From Temnothorax longispinosus (taxonomy: Eukaryota > Arthropoda > Insecta > Hymenoptera > Formicidae), in assembly GCF_030848805.1 (NCBI RefSeq), contig NC_092368.1:11875780-11939779 (forward strand): a stretch of 64,000 bases of DNA. The letters are read 5' to 3'. The translations under genes were made by a program, and so were the position numbers. Every line of letters begins with the position of its first letter. The stretch's first letter is position 1. This document shows, piece by piece, positions 1-10,990 of this stretch. The notes under the pieces were generated by a model. It was not told where the DNA came from. It worked only from the letters and a program-made list of their open reading frames with translations, and did no database searches.

Positions 1-41
1 GGGAGCTCTCTAGAGCTCTCTCGAGAGAGAGAGAGAGAGAG

Positions 42-114
<73 letters not shown>

Positions 115-118
115 GAGG
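1..118. repeat. CT/GA microsatellite with palindromic edge
   Basis: An almost pure CT/GA dinucleotide tract. It begins with short self-complementary pieces (gagctctc, ctcgagag), so the GA part and the CT part can pair with each other. No gene is visible here. Confidence 0.9.
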
Positions 119-252
119 ATCTCGCTATATCGTACCTGTTCTTTGTTGGGGAATTCAACAAGAATCATGATAGTTACAGTTTATGCGTATCAGATCTATT
201 TTTTTCGCGTATAAATTAAAAATTGTCGCGATCAACTTAAATCTCTTATTAT

Positions 253-377
253 CAGACAACACGCATGTCTAAAAGACGTCATAAAAAATATCTTTAAAAC
301 GTCTTTCAAACATACATATCTAAAATATGTCTTAAATATATGTCTTTACAACGTGTTTTAGACATGCGTGTTGTCTG
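253..377. repeat. Short palindromic element (MITE-like)
   Basis: The ends are near-perfect inverted repeats. CAGACAACACGCATGTCTAA at the left is matched by its complement at 352-377. The interior is AT-rich and also contains degenerate copies of the motif (AGACGT, ATATGTCT). It looks like a small non-autonomous DNA element; no clear target-site duplication was seen. Confidence 0.6.
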
Positions 378-599
378 GGATATATAATCTCTCTTTTTTT
401 TCTGTTGAATTATTGTAGCTTTTTCCGTTCTGGAATATTTTTTTACAACTGTGTGAAATTAAATTAAAACAATTCACCTCACGTTCTGCGCGCACGAGCG
501 TTTTCCACTTCAATAACTCAGGACAAAATTGATACAGGAGCTCCAATCAGCGATCCCAATTTCTCGTATAATTACCTTACGGTATCGTAACCTACAGCG

Positions 600-1180
600 A
601 TGTTACAAAAAAAAAACCGTCGCCGAGCTCACGTATTCCAATGTTCGCGGAACATTTCGGTGTCACGTTCGCTCCGAGCGACCGTAATTTCCCCTGCTGG
701 TCGGCTTACGCGAAGCTCACCTGAGATCCTACGTGCAGAGAGAGTCAGTGGATCAGAGATCACGGGTGGACGAGTATCGAACCACCGCGCCAGACGGAGG
801 TAGGTGCTGCTCTCGGGAGAAGAGACGGTTCGGAGCGGAGCACCACGCGGACGAGCGTACGACACAGGGACGATCCGCTTGGCACGACGCGCGCGAGATT
901 ACTGACGCGGGACGCGGCCGCAAGAGCGGCGGAGCCGTTCGGCCGGCTCGGCGCGGCTCGACCCAACGGGGGGTAGGCACGCGCGTATCATACACTCTCA
1001 ACCCATTAACCCTTTGTGTCTTCGAGGGAGAGAGAGAGAGAAAGAGTAGTTTAAATAATAATCTTCCCCGCAGCACTGCTCACCCCTACACGACTCCCGA
1101 ACCCGTAGCGGAGTCCTTCCTTCGGAGGAAACGACGGGAGTTCGCGTGGAAATAAAGTCCCTTGCATTGTATAACTGTAT
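600..1180. other. GC-rich unassigned stretch with AATAAA
   Basis: A locally GC-rich block in an AT-rich setting, with a GA-rich tract near 1,030 and an AATAAA at about 1,151 (plus strand). Open frames of up to 140 codons exist but are Arg-rich and low in complexity, and I recognise no domain. It may be an LTR fragment, a 5' untranslated exon or a promoter region. No TG...CA ends with a duplication were found, so it stays unassigned. Confidence 0.3.
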
Positions 1181-1886
1181 ACCCTTGCCCAAAGATATCC
1201 GAACTTTCGTAGGTGTGTCATGTTCATGGAGAGAGATAAAATTAAAATTCTGGTTATCCTTCGTGATCTCTTGCAACGAAAGTGTGTATTACGATAACGA
1301 TGTTTGAACTTTTATGAGTAATGAAATTTTCTAAATGTTAACGTTTCTGAAATAAGTTTGTTATGTTTAGAACGCGTGGCGTTTGTTTTTTCTGTCGAAG
1401 AAAAAATGGCATTAATTTAATTTGACTCATTACTGATAGTTGTTATTCGAGAGACTTTAAAAAATCATCAATTTGAAGGGACCAATATTTTCGTGAAATT
1501 TTCTCGTTAATTCGTGAAAAGACAAATTTCATTATTTTAGTATATATTTCCATTGCAATACAAAAGTATGTAATAGAGATGTACATACAAACTATTCGAA
1601 TTCGAATTTCTATTATTCGAATCCGAACTATTCGAATCTAGATGGCTCAAATACGAATCATACACATTGTCAATTTTATTTCCCATATTTATAATTTTAT
1701 TTAAAATTATATTTCTCGTTAATAAGCAAAAGTATGATCATGTTAATAGGTACATTCAGTGAGTGCATTCAGTATTAACCGCACTGAGCGGCTAAGTAGC
1801 AGTCAAATTTATTTCTAATTTTTGACATGCGTTATCATAACCCTATCAATTTGTAAGTAAAAGTTTGAATATATGTAAATAGTTAT
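1181..1886. other. AT-rich stretch without genes
   Basis: No coding signal. At 1,575-1,640 the sequence AGAGATGTACA is followed by repeated TTCGAA motifs. An opposite-facing, similar block occurs at 11,800-11,934. These may be the degenerate ends of an old hAT-like element that now encloses everything between them. Confidence 0.4.
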
Positions 1887-2215
1887 TTGTGTAACAAGTG
1901 CGGGAAGTTGAGAATTGGACACGAGTGCGGAGTGGACGCACGAGCCGAAGGCGAGTGCGATCACCCGCACGAGTGTCCAATTCTCAACCCGCACGTGTTA
2001 CACACCCTATTTTATATTACAAAGTGCGTGGAAAGTGGCCCATTATTGCGCGTGCGCCATCTGTGCGACGGATGGCCGAATCCACACACGAGTCGAAACA
2101 GTGCGGTAATGTTACATTACCGTGTGGAATTGGCTCGTGTGTGGAATTGGCCATTTGTCGCACAGATGGCGCGCGCGTAATGGGCCACTTTCCACGCACA
2201 TGTGATATAAAATAT
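1887..2215. repeat. Two adjacent palindromes
   Basis: The first hairpin has arms at about 1,900-1,931 and 1,965-1,994 (TTGAGAATTGGACACGAGTG and its complement). The second has arms at about 2,012-2,112 and 2,118-2,212 and covers a run containing GTGCGTGGAAAGTGGCCCAT. Both share CACGAGT and GAATTGG words. The open frames here are by-products of the palindromes, not genes. Confidence 0.7.
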
Positions 2216-3282
2216 AGTAAGCTATAAGTATTGATAATAAAATAAACTGTATTATTTTATTTTAATTTCTATGTATGTAATTGGTCCATTGGTGTCGCCT
2301 AATTGTTTCACTTACTGCGACATTAAATCTCTACTATTATACACTCGTACAAAAAAAATAGGGAACACTTCATGAACCCTAAAAATTAGTCTATTTTTAA
2401 ACCGCTGTAAATCGGCAAAAAATTATCGTAAAAAAAATCTAAAAAAGCATTTTAAAGCTTGAAGTTTCAACTTCAACGCACTTTCGGTGGATTTTTAAAA
2501 TTTTTTTATTTTCTCTGTTGTACGCCTTAAAAAAGAACACATTGTTTTGTTCCTTAAAATTAACTTATGTTTGACTACTTGAAACTCAATTAAAAAAATT
2601 TTTTTCAAAAAATTCAATTAACGTTTCATAAACTACACAATTTTACCTACAAAATGCTTTTTTTTGAAATTTTCCTACGATTTTTTTTGACCGATTTACA
2701 CGACTTTGAAAAGCAAACCCTGTATTTTTTAGAAAAAATGACGTAACTCGATAAAAAATCATCGTAGAACAAACAAAAAAAAGCATTTTAAAGCTCAAAA
2801 TGTCAGCTTTAACGTGGTATCGGTGACTATAAAAAATTTTTCTGTCTTCCTTGTTTGGTGCTAAAATTAAAAATGTTGATTTATTTCTTAAAATTACACA
2901 TTTTTATATATATAACACTCTGCAGTTTGATGAAAAAAATTTTTTCACAAAATTCAATACAAATACCACAAACTGTAACATTTTACCTACAAAATGCTTT
3001 TTTTAAAATCTTCCTACGATTTTTTTTACCAATTTACACAATGTTGAAGTTAACCCTTTTTTTCTTGAAAAATGATATTTACCGCCGACATTAACATTAA
3101 CCAATGTGCACCACGTGGAGGTTGTCGAGTTCCGCTCGGACCGTCGTGCGAGTCGGACGTGTATAGGCTCTGCTGCTTACGGTTTGTTGAGTTGCAGTCA
3201 CGGGTGTGCTAGTGCCTTTTTTTTGGTGAAGTCATCGCGGGTGTCCGCGTTTTTGGGAGGGTCTGATATATCTATATTAATT

Positions 3283-3305
3283 GCTCCCCTCTCGGAGGGG
3301 GAGCG
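3283..3305 (+). promoter_or_regulatory. Conserved 5' UTR hairpin of the retrotransposon
   Basis: A G/C-rich stem-loop (GCTCCCC, loop around TCTC, GGGGGAGC) lies 21 bp before the ORF1 start. The same hairpin is present at 17,739-17,760 before ORF1 of the second copy, although the surrounding UTRs have diverged strongly. Its conservation suggests a role in the RNA, such as translation or packaging, but this is inference. Confidence 0.5.
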
Positions 3306-3325
3306 CTTAGCTTAACTAATTCTCA

Positions 3326-5212
3326 ATGGAGCCCTCGAACTCTGACAACGCGCAAAACGTACGTGCCGGCCGGAACGCTTCGGATGTCGTGGCGCATGGG
3401 GCTAAGAGACTTAAAACGAGTGTCTCGGAGAAGGAATTTGATAAAATAGTTCAGGAGATCGCGAATAATGAGCAAACGGACTCAAATCGTTCTGTGAATA
3501 GTAATTGGCGTAATAACTCGTCTAAACAACAGAGAGAAAAGGAGGTCTCCAAGAGACGGAACGTGCCCGATGAGGATTTTTCGGTCGAGAATGATATGGA
3601 AGTAGAAATAGATAATTCGCTTAAGTCTTCGAACGCGGTGGATCGCGAACTTTCTATAAACAAAGCGGCCACTCAGAATAGTTTATCGTATGTAGATAGT
3701 AATAAGACGCATGAGGATTTCTCGTCCGTGCCATCTAACGATCACGTGATCACTTCGAACGAACCGCGTGCTCTCAACGTGGGAACTTTAGATATATTTG
3801 TTGACAAGGAATCATACGATGTTTTCGATTTCAATTTACACAAACGCTCTCCTAATAATAATGTTGACACGCACCGTTATGCTAGATTTGACGACGACCA
3901 CACAGGTAAAGCCAAGATTATCCTGCGACTTCCTGCAGAACAGTCGACTACTAGAAAAGGCAAAAATAGAATAAAAATCTGGATGATTCTTTCTGAACTA
4001 CAGATATGTCCGACCGATTTAGAAATGATTAATCATTTTTCAGCAGAGGCGGAATTTGATAACTTTTGTGATGCTAACCGAGCGCTTGATACGATTGATG
4101 GGTTGCACACCCCCAAAATAAAAGCACATGTGGAACAACGTTCTTTCATCTCTAAGGGAGTCATTTCAGATTGGCCGTCGACGATCCCGGACCTATGGGC
4201 GGTAGTGCAGGACAAATCAAACGTTGTCAGACTGGAGAGGATGTATCGTCGTAAATGGGACCCCTCCGCTCAAAAATCGTCGATGATTGCAACCGACAAT
4301 ATTATTATCACTTTTAAATCCCAGAAGATACGGAATTTGTCCATCTTCAGGAACGGCGTAGGACTCAGAGTGAGACCGTATGTACCTTTAACCCGCCAAT
4401 GCTTCAATTGTTTTAGATTTGGCCATACAAAGGCTGCCTGTAAAAGCGAGACTCGCTGCATAATATGCGGTGACAAATCTCATGGGCAATGTGAGAAGTC
4501 TGTGTGCTGTTACAATTGTGGTGGTCAGCACAAATCGACTTATCGTGGATGTCCTACGTATGAAAAAAATAAAAATATAAATGTAGCTATGGCCCACAAT
4601 AACATTTCTTTTCATAGCGCGCGGCGGATGGTTGAGGGAAGACTCCCCCCACCTGTAAGCCCACTCGATAGTATGGTGAACCCGGCGGCATGGCCTGAGC
4701 TACCGGCCCGCAAGAGTGCTTCTTCAACAGAGAGCGGCGGCGGTGCAAAACCGCGACGGGACGCGAGGACGTCAGTCGATCGTGCAGACGGGAACCGATC
4801 GAGAAAGAGAACGCCCGCTGCGGGTGGTACTGGTAATTATTATGGCCAATTTAACGTCCGAGCGGGGGACATCACAAGAGACAGAAGAGGATTAGCCCGG
4901 ACTCCTGCGGGTAGTGGTACCTCGTGGGCACAGGTAGTGCAACGAGAGCCTGAGGAGGCCCGGGCCGCCCCTGTTCGGGGCTCCGCGGCGGAGATTTTGG
5001 ATAGCGTTCTTCAACTGCTGCAGGGGTTTCCTGCGGCCCGGGACTTTGTGATGGATGCTCTTTTGCAGGCTGCCCGCGCGTCGCGAGATGCTCCGTTTCG
5101 GGGCAAGAGGGGTGAGGATGATAATGTGGTTGGTGGAGAACGGCGGAGGAATAAAGGTAGAGAGCCTGACATGGTCAGCCCAACAAGGCATGACCTTCCC
5201 CCTACAGCATAA
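3326..5212 (+). CDS. Retrotransposon ORF1 (Gag-like, zinc-knuckle protein)
   Basis: An intact frame of 628 codons. The N-terminal third is Ser/Asn/Asp-rich and probably disordered. A central region (about residues 180-340) has an RRM-like character and is well conserved in the copy at 17.8 kb. From about residue 359 come three Cys/His knuckles, starting with CFNCFRFGHTKAAC, typical of nucleic-acid-binding ORF1 proteins of Jockey/I-type elements. The C-terminus is Arg/Gly-rich. The expected role is RNA binding and ribonucleoprotein assembly for target-primed reverse transcription. The start was chosen at the first ATG, which follows the conserved UTR hairpin. Confidence 0.9.
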   Translation: MEPSNSDNAQNVRAGRNASDVVAHGAKRLKTSVSEKEFDKIVQEIANNEQTDSNRSVNSNWRNNSSKQQREKEVSKRRNVPDEDFSVENDMEVEIDNSLKSSNAVDRELSINKAATQNSLSYVDSNKTHEDFSSVPSNDHVITSNEPRALNVGTLDIFVDKESYDVFDFNLHKRSPNNNVDTHRYARFDDDHTGKAKIILRLPAEQSTTRKGKNRIKIWMILSELQICPTDLEMINHFSAEAEFDNFCDANRALDTIDGLHTPKIKAHVEQRSFISKGVISDWPSTIPDLWAVVQDKSNVVRLERMYRRKWDPSAQKSSMIATDNIIITFKSQKIRNLSIFRNGVGLRVRPYVPLTRQCFNCFRFGHTKAACKSETRCIICGDKSHGQCEKSVCCYNCGGQHKSTYRGCPTYEKNKNINVAMAHNNISFHSARRMVEGRLPPPVSPLDSMVNPAAWPELPARKSASSTESGGGAKPRRDARTSVDRADGNRSRKRTPAAGGTGNYYGQFNVRAGDITRDRRGLARTPAGSGTSWAQVVQREPEEARAAPVRGSAAEILDSVLQLLQGFPAARDFVMDALLQAARASRDAPFRGKRGEDDNVVGGERRRNKGREPDMVSPTRHDLPPTA

Positions 5213-8200
5213 TTCCAGTTTTTATTATGGAATTGCCGGGGCTTTCGCAGCTGCAAGGAGGAATTATCTAAGCACTCCATGGACTTTGATATCGTCGTTT
5301 TGACGGAGACCAGATGTACCGGCTCCAGAAAGGTTACTCTCTCAAACTTCAATACTGTGAGTAGTAGCAATAGGCTCGGAAGCGGCGGGGTATCCGTGTC
5401 ATTTCGTAAGGGTCTGGATTTTGAGATTATCCCCCTCTCGACAGCTCTTCCGGTGGGATATGACGTCATATGCGTAAGGACTAATAACCTTTCTCGTAAC
5501 TTTAATATTATCGCTATCTACAGACATCCCAGCGAACCTATGGCTAGACGGGATCTATGGCCCATTTTTGACGCTATCCGCGACAGCAATCTTGACGCCG
5601 TCTTTGTGGGCGACTTTAACGCCCATAATGTATTGTGGAACTGCCCGTCCACTGATGCCAGGGGTGACTTATTAAACGATTTGATGGACAACGAGGGCTT
5701 CATGTGTGTAAATCTCAATACGCTTTCCCGATGTGGCACCAGAGGTCAACGTGATTCTAATTTGGACCTAATCTTTTGCACGGAACGTATTGCGGGTGAG
5801 ATCTCGTATCAACAATTAGAAGATACATGGGGTAGCGACCATTACCCCATCTCCTTCTCTTTGGACAGTCGCCCCGAGATTTACAGGAAAGTCACAAATC
5901 GAATATCGACCAAGAAAACGGATTGGCGCCGGTTTGTTGAGCTGGTTGACAGGGGGGTCTCCTCCCTGGCCCCGCAGGCTGAGATGTTGGTAGAGGACTT
6001 TGAGAACTACTATATTCAATTTATAGATATTTTAAAGAATGCTGTTGCGGCCGCCTCGGGCAGGCGGGGGTATGTGCCGTCTACCAGGGATGTTCCTGGT
6101 AAAAGAAAACGTTCGCACCGATGGTGGGATGCGGAGTGCGATGAGGTTATGGGCGATAGACGGGCTTCTCTCGTGGCATTCAAGCAATCTAAGAGCCTTG
6201 GTGACTGGCTGGCCTATAAGAAAGCTTCTGCTGTGGCCAGGCGAACAATAAAGCTCAAGAAAAAGACCAGCTTCGAGAGTTTCTGCAGTGGAATAGACAG
6301 ATTCACTAGTCTTTCGTACGTATGGAATACAGTGCGCATTATGAGGAATGCTAGTAGAAACGTAGAGTGGAACTCGTGGCCCACAAAAAATAGGGAGGAG
6401 GTGATCAGGTCTACCATTGATGACTTGGCCCCGCCATATGTTGGCACTAAGCTGGTTACCGACTATGGAGAAAACTGTCCTGATGATGAACTGGAGGCGC
6501 CATTTTCTAGCTCGGAATTTGATAGAGCGGTGGAATCAATTAGAAGAGACTCGGCCCCAGGATTGGACGGCATGGAATATAAAATGATTAGGGTTCTTCC
6601 GGAGTCTGCTAGGATGTGCCTGTTGACCATTTTCAATCGTGTGTGGGCTTCAGGAGTGTTGCCTCGGGACTGGCTGAATTATCAGGTTATTTTTATAGAC
6701 AAGATTGGTCGAGAGAAGGTCCGCCCGATATCGCTGTCGTCTTGTATCGGGAAACTAATGGAGAGAATAATTAACGAGAGACTTATTTGGTGGGCAGAGA
6801 GGGAGGAGAAGTTCAGCCCCTCACAGAGCGGATTTCGCAGAGAAAGATCATGTGCGGACAACTTGGTAAGGATTGTTGCGGATATCAGAGCGGCCATGTG
6901 CGTGGGCGAATACACTCTGGCTGCGTTTCTTGTATATACGTTTCTTCGGCGTATGATAGCGTTGATTACCGGATTATGCTGGACAGACTGATTGCACTTG
7001 ACTGCCCTCCCGCTATAGTGAGATTCGTTAGCAACTGGCTGTATCGGAGAAGAGTTCGATTTATTATAAACTCCCGCGAGTTTGTGGATCGATATGTCTT
7101 CAAGGGGCTCCCGCAGGGTGCTGTCCTGAGTCCGGCACTATATTCGCTGTTCACGCAGAGTCTGTGCGCCGACCTTCCGGAGGGTGTTGAGGCGGTCGAG
7201 TTCGCCGACGATGTGGGACTGTATGTTCGTGGATCCAACCGAGGGCGCAACCGCCATCTTTTGCAGCGGGCGGTGAGCTTGATTGCTGAACGACTTCGCA
7301 ACATGGGCCTGGATTTAGAACCGAAGAAGACGGTCCTCGTCGAGTTCTCCAGAAGTGGATTTATTGACAAACAAATGAGTATCCGCATTGGCGATTGCGA
7401 TGTCATCAACTGTGGTGCGGCGAAATTCCTGGGGATCTGGCTGGACAACAGGTTGAGATTTGACAGACAGGTGCAGGAGCTGAGAGGCAAGGTGAGCCGC
7501 GCCAATTCGATTATTAGGTATTTGTGTGGCGTTTCTAGGGGCATGGAGGTAAACACCGCCCTGATGCTGTATAAGAGTCTAGTAAGATCCATTACGGACT
7601 ATGGAAGCTTCGTTTTCTTCCCCAGAGAATCCCAGTTGCAGCTCAAGTTGGAAAGAGCCCAATTTTTGGGCATACGTACGGCGTTGGGATACAGAAACTC
7701 TACTCCTAACAATGTAATTGTGGCTGAAGCAAAGGTTAGACACCTTAGAGATCGAGCGATGCTCTTGGGCATAAATTTCGTCAATAAGGCCCTAGCCTAC
7801 AATCAAAATGGATTATGCGGCAAGCTTCAGGGTTTGCTGGAGGGGGAAAACTTCATTCGATACAGGCAGCCCACCTACAAGCCTTCGCTTCTTTCGGAAG
7901 TTTGGAGGAGGACTGCGCGATACAGACAACAGATCGGCCCTCCAAGAAAATTTGAAATTTTTCAAGAGTCTTTTGAAGCACATTCCTTCAGGCCTACTGT
8001 GGACCTGACTATTGGTGTTGAGAGAAAAAACGAAGAGTTCTCAGATCGGGCTCTCTTACTTAAGATTATTGAGAAATATAACTGTAATCCAGAGCCGGAA
8101 GTTATATTCACGGACGGCTCATTCGGCGACTCTTTTAGATCCACCGGCGCTTCAATAGTGATCTGTGATCAGGATGAGGCTTATAAGATAAGTCTGCCTC

Positions 8201-8985
8201 AAACTTGCTCCTCGTATACTGCTGAAGCTTTTGCTGTTCGCGCGGCCCCCCAAATGATGTGTATCCAGTGTGATATGAGGAAAAGTGAAATTGTCATTTT
8301 GTCTGACTGTCAAGCGGTGGTTAAAGCAATTTATAATAACCATCTGAACGTACATAAAAACAAATATATCACGGAGTCCAGATTACTCATTTATGATTTG
8401 GAGAAACATCACGGTAAAAGGATCATACTAGTGTGGATTCCGGCTCACGTGGGAATTCGTGGCAACGAGATGGCGGACGGTTTGGCCAGGGAGGCGGCGG
8501 AGGAGGAGGCCGATCCCTCCATATTGGTTCCGGTGGGGGATCTGCTCCCCAGCGCCAGAAGGGAGACGTGGGACGCCACACAACTCTCGATTATTCGTGA
8601 ATCATTGCAAAAGGGCATCTTCTATTTTGATCATTTCTATGACCGTGCGGCCACTAAGCCGTGGTTCAACAAGGTTAGAGCGGAAAGATATTTTGTTACG
8701 TTGATAAATAGATTGAGAGCTAACCATTACAATCTTGGCTCATCCCTCAAGAGAAAAGGCTATATCGACAACGAGAGATGTGAATGTGGTTGCGAATGCG
8801 AGGACATACATCATGTGATTTTGAGATGCTGTAAATTCGATGAGTGGAGAGCTGTTATGGATAATGAATTGAGAGAAGCGAGTTATATGGAGGAAATAGA
8901 TATCTTTCGTCTCATTCAAGCTGGAAATTGGAATGTTTTGTATATAATTTTTAAATTTATTAAGCATACGGGCAAAGTGATTTAG
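5213..8985 (+). pseudogene. Retrotransposon ORF2 (endonuclease-RT-RNase H), one frameshift
   Basis: The frame opens directly after the ORF1 stop: the endonuclease N-terminus (LLWNCRGF) is read from 5,213 with no ATG before it. APE-type endonuclease motifs follow (TETRC, GDFNAHN, SDHYPI). The reverse transcriptase spans about 6,500-7,500 with a FADD catalytic box near 7,200. RNase H (TDGS, AEA, SDCQA, HVGIRGNEMAD) lies at about 8,095-8,500. A CECGCEC...HH...C cluster lies near 8,780-8,835. A 5-nt TATAT insert at 6,933-6,937 breaks the frame right at the aspartate of RT motif A, so this copy cannot make full-length ORF2. The first ATG (5,279) would omit the endonuclease's conserved Asn, so translation probably depends on readthrough or reinitiation at the ORF1 stop. 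Confidence 0.88.
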
Positions 8986-9796
8986 TGTGTTTGAGTAATC
9001 CTTAGGTTTAGACTATATGTGCCAATTGCCACGAGCACAAGACACCTTTCTGTCCTCTTCCGAGGACGCCAAAGGAAAAAACCCCGTGGAGGTTGTCGGT
9101 CGGATTTTGCACATTGTGTGTGTGTGTGTGTGTGTGTACGTGCGCGCGCGTGCCTTTAAAATTGTGTATTACCTTCTCTCTGATTAATTACTGCTTGCAA
9201 TCGCTCTCGCATGTTTATGCATCTTTCAATTGCGCTTTGTGGAATTTCGCGTCAAATTTGCCTAAGCGCTTCTCCCAATTGGTTCAGATTATATGGCTGC
9301 TTTAATCGTCATTCCATTTCGTCCTAAATGTGTTCAATGAGATTTAAATATTGGCGGGATTCTGTCACAAGTCACGTATCACAAGTCACGTGATTGCATA
9401 CGATTGCATACCTGCGAGAGAGTCTATTCAGTCTAGCTCTCTAGCTCGTCATGTAGCGTCGAGGTAATGACGTGACAGTTTTCAATGTCAGGGGAAAGAA
9501 GAAAATAACGACGAGACTGCGACACGTGCATCACTCAGATCTGTTCTTTCGTGCAGGATGGATGTACCATGTGGTTGAGTGCACGGTGCTGGGCATCAGC
9601 AGGCCGCAGAAGCAAAACATTGCCTGAAGCAGTCCATCGATGCCGAGCCGAAAATGCAATGATTTGCTTGTTACGCTGCGAGACTTATCAAAATTTTGTT
9701 TTGTTTTTCACACTACAAGAATTGGCTGTGTACTGTGTTTATAAACTTTTTGTACGCATATCTCTAAAAATCAACGTCTTGCTGCAAACTTCGCGC

Positions 9797-10010
9797 CGTA
9801 TGGCGATCGTGGCGCAGAGATATGTGCGCTGGTCTAGTGAGCCGGAGAACCGAGTTCAAATCCGGTTAGGACCAAAGACAGTTTTGTCAGATTTCGATCG
9901 CCACCTCTCGGATGTCATGGGGATGGCAACCCACCGAGAGTATTGCTGCTGCTTGCCCAGCTCTCTATATATTTAGAGAGGGTCCCTAAGTTGGGGCAAT
10001 GCAATGGTCA
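9797..10010 (+). mobile_element. tRNA-derived SINE-like sequence
   Basis: The first ~70 bases resemble a tRNA: an A-box-like GTGGCGCAGAGATATG and a B-box-like GAGTTCAAATCC about 45 bases apart. They are followed by an unrelated body with a small TCTCTATATATTTAGAGA hairpin. It sits in the unpaired loop of the foldback element. The ends and the tail are not defined. Confidence 0.5.
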
Positions 10011-10143
10011 GGTAATACACAATTTTAAAAGCACGCGCGCGCACGTACACACACACACAGCAGAGAGGGTTTAGAGACATTTAAATACTGTAGAAATGAC
10101 GAGCTGCGGAGTCCTTATCTCTGCTGTGACACACACACACACA

Positions 10144-10181
<38 letters not shown>

Positions 10182-10990
10182 GTGCAAAACCCGACCGACA
10201 ACCTCCACGTGGTGTACATTGGTTAATGCTAATGTCGGCGGTAAATGTCATTTTCCAAGAAAAAAAGGGTTAACTTCAACATTGTGTAAATCGGTAAAAA
10301 AAAATTGTAGGAAGATTTAAAAAAAAGCATTTTGTAAATAAAATGTTACAGTTTGTGGTATTTGTATTGAATTTTGTGAAAAAATTTTTTTTATCAAACT
10401 GCAGAGTGTTATATATATATATATAAAAGTGTGTAATTTTAAGGAATAAATCAACATTTTTAATTTTAGCACCAAACAAGGAAGACAGAAAAATTTTTTA
10501 TAGTCACCGATACCACGTTAAAGCTGACATTTTGAGCTTTAAAATGCTTTTTTTTGTTTGTTCTACGATGATTTTTCATCGAGTTACGTCATTTTTTCTC
10601 AAAAATACAGGGTTTGCTTCAAAGTCGTGTAAATCGGTAAAAAAAAATTGTAGGAAAATTTAAAAAAAAAAGCATTTTGTAGGTAAAATTGTGTAGTTTA
10701 TGAAACGTTAATTGAATTTTTTGAAAAATAATTTTTTAATTGAGTTTCAAGTAGTCAAACATAAGTTAATTTTAAGGAACAAAACAATGTGTTCTTTTTT
10801 AAGGCGTACAACAGAGAAAATAAAAAAATTTTAAAAATCCACCGAAAGTGCGTTAAAGTTGAAACTTCAAGCTTTAAAATGCTTTTTTAGATTTTTTTTT
10901 ACGATAATTTTTCGCCGATTTACAGCGGTTTGAAAATAGCCTAATTTTTAGGGTTCATGAAGTGTTCCCTATTTTTTTTGTACGAGTGTA

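Larger units (their letters stand above)
3128..9084 (+). mobile_element. Full-length non-LTR retrotransposon (I/R1-like, with RNase H)
   Basis: Bounded by a perfect 14-bp target-site duplication, CGTGGAGGTTGTCG, at 3,114-3,127 and 9,085-9,098. It lies inside the left arm of the foldback element. Order: about 200 bp of 5' UTR, ORF1 with zinc knuckles, ORF2 with APE-type endonuclease, reverse transcriptase, RNase H and a Cys/His tail, then about 100 bp of 3' UTR ending in an A/C-rich run rather than a long poly(A). This domain order fits the I/R1 group; the exact clade is an inference. The copy looks fairly young (perfect duplication, long intact ORF1) but ORF2 carries a frameshift. Confidence 0.9.
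2342..10988. mobile_element. Foldback DNA element with ~0.8 kb inverted arms, TA flanks
   Basis: The left arm (2,342 to about 3,127) begins CACTCGTAC followed by an A-run and TAGGGAACACTTC. The right arm (about 10,197-10,988) is its near-perfect reverse complement. Both outer ends abut TA (2,340-2,341 and 10,989-10,990), as in Tc1/mariner insertions. The pairing resumes past the inserted retrotransposon: 9,085-9,171 matches 10,011-10,060 and 10,130-10,210, including a GT/CA microsatellite. No transposase frame was found, so it is a non-autonomous foldback element. Assignment to Tc1/mariner rests only on the TA and the TIR style. Confidence 0.75.

Noticed and set aside
733..1155. Possible 140-codon gene in the GC-rich block
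   Set aside because: Arg-rich with overlapping frames of similar length on both strands, no recognisable domain and low complexity.
6966..7592. 208-codon minus-strand frame
   Set aside because: Antisense of the reverse transcriptase domain; the plus-strand reading carries all the expected motifs.
9093..9305. 70-codon Cys/Val-rich frame
   Set aside because: Starts in a GT microsatellite within the foldback arm and matches no family.
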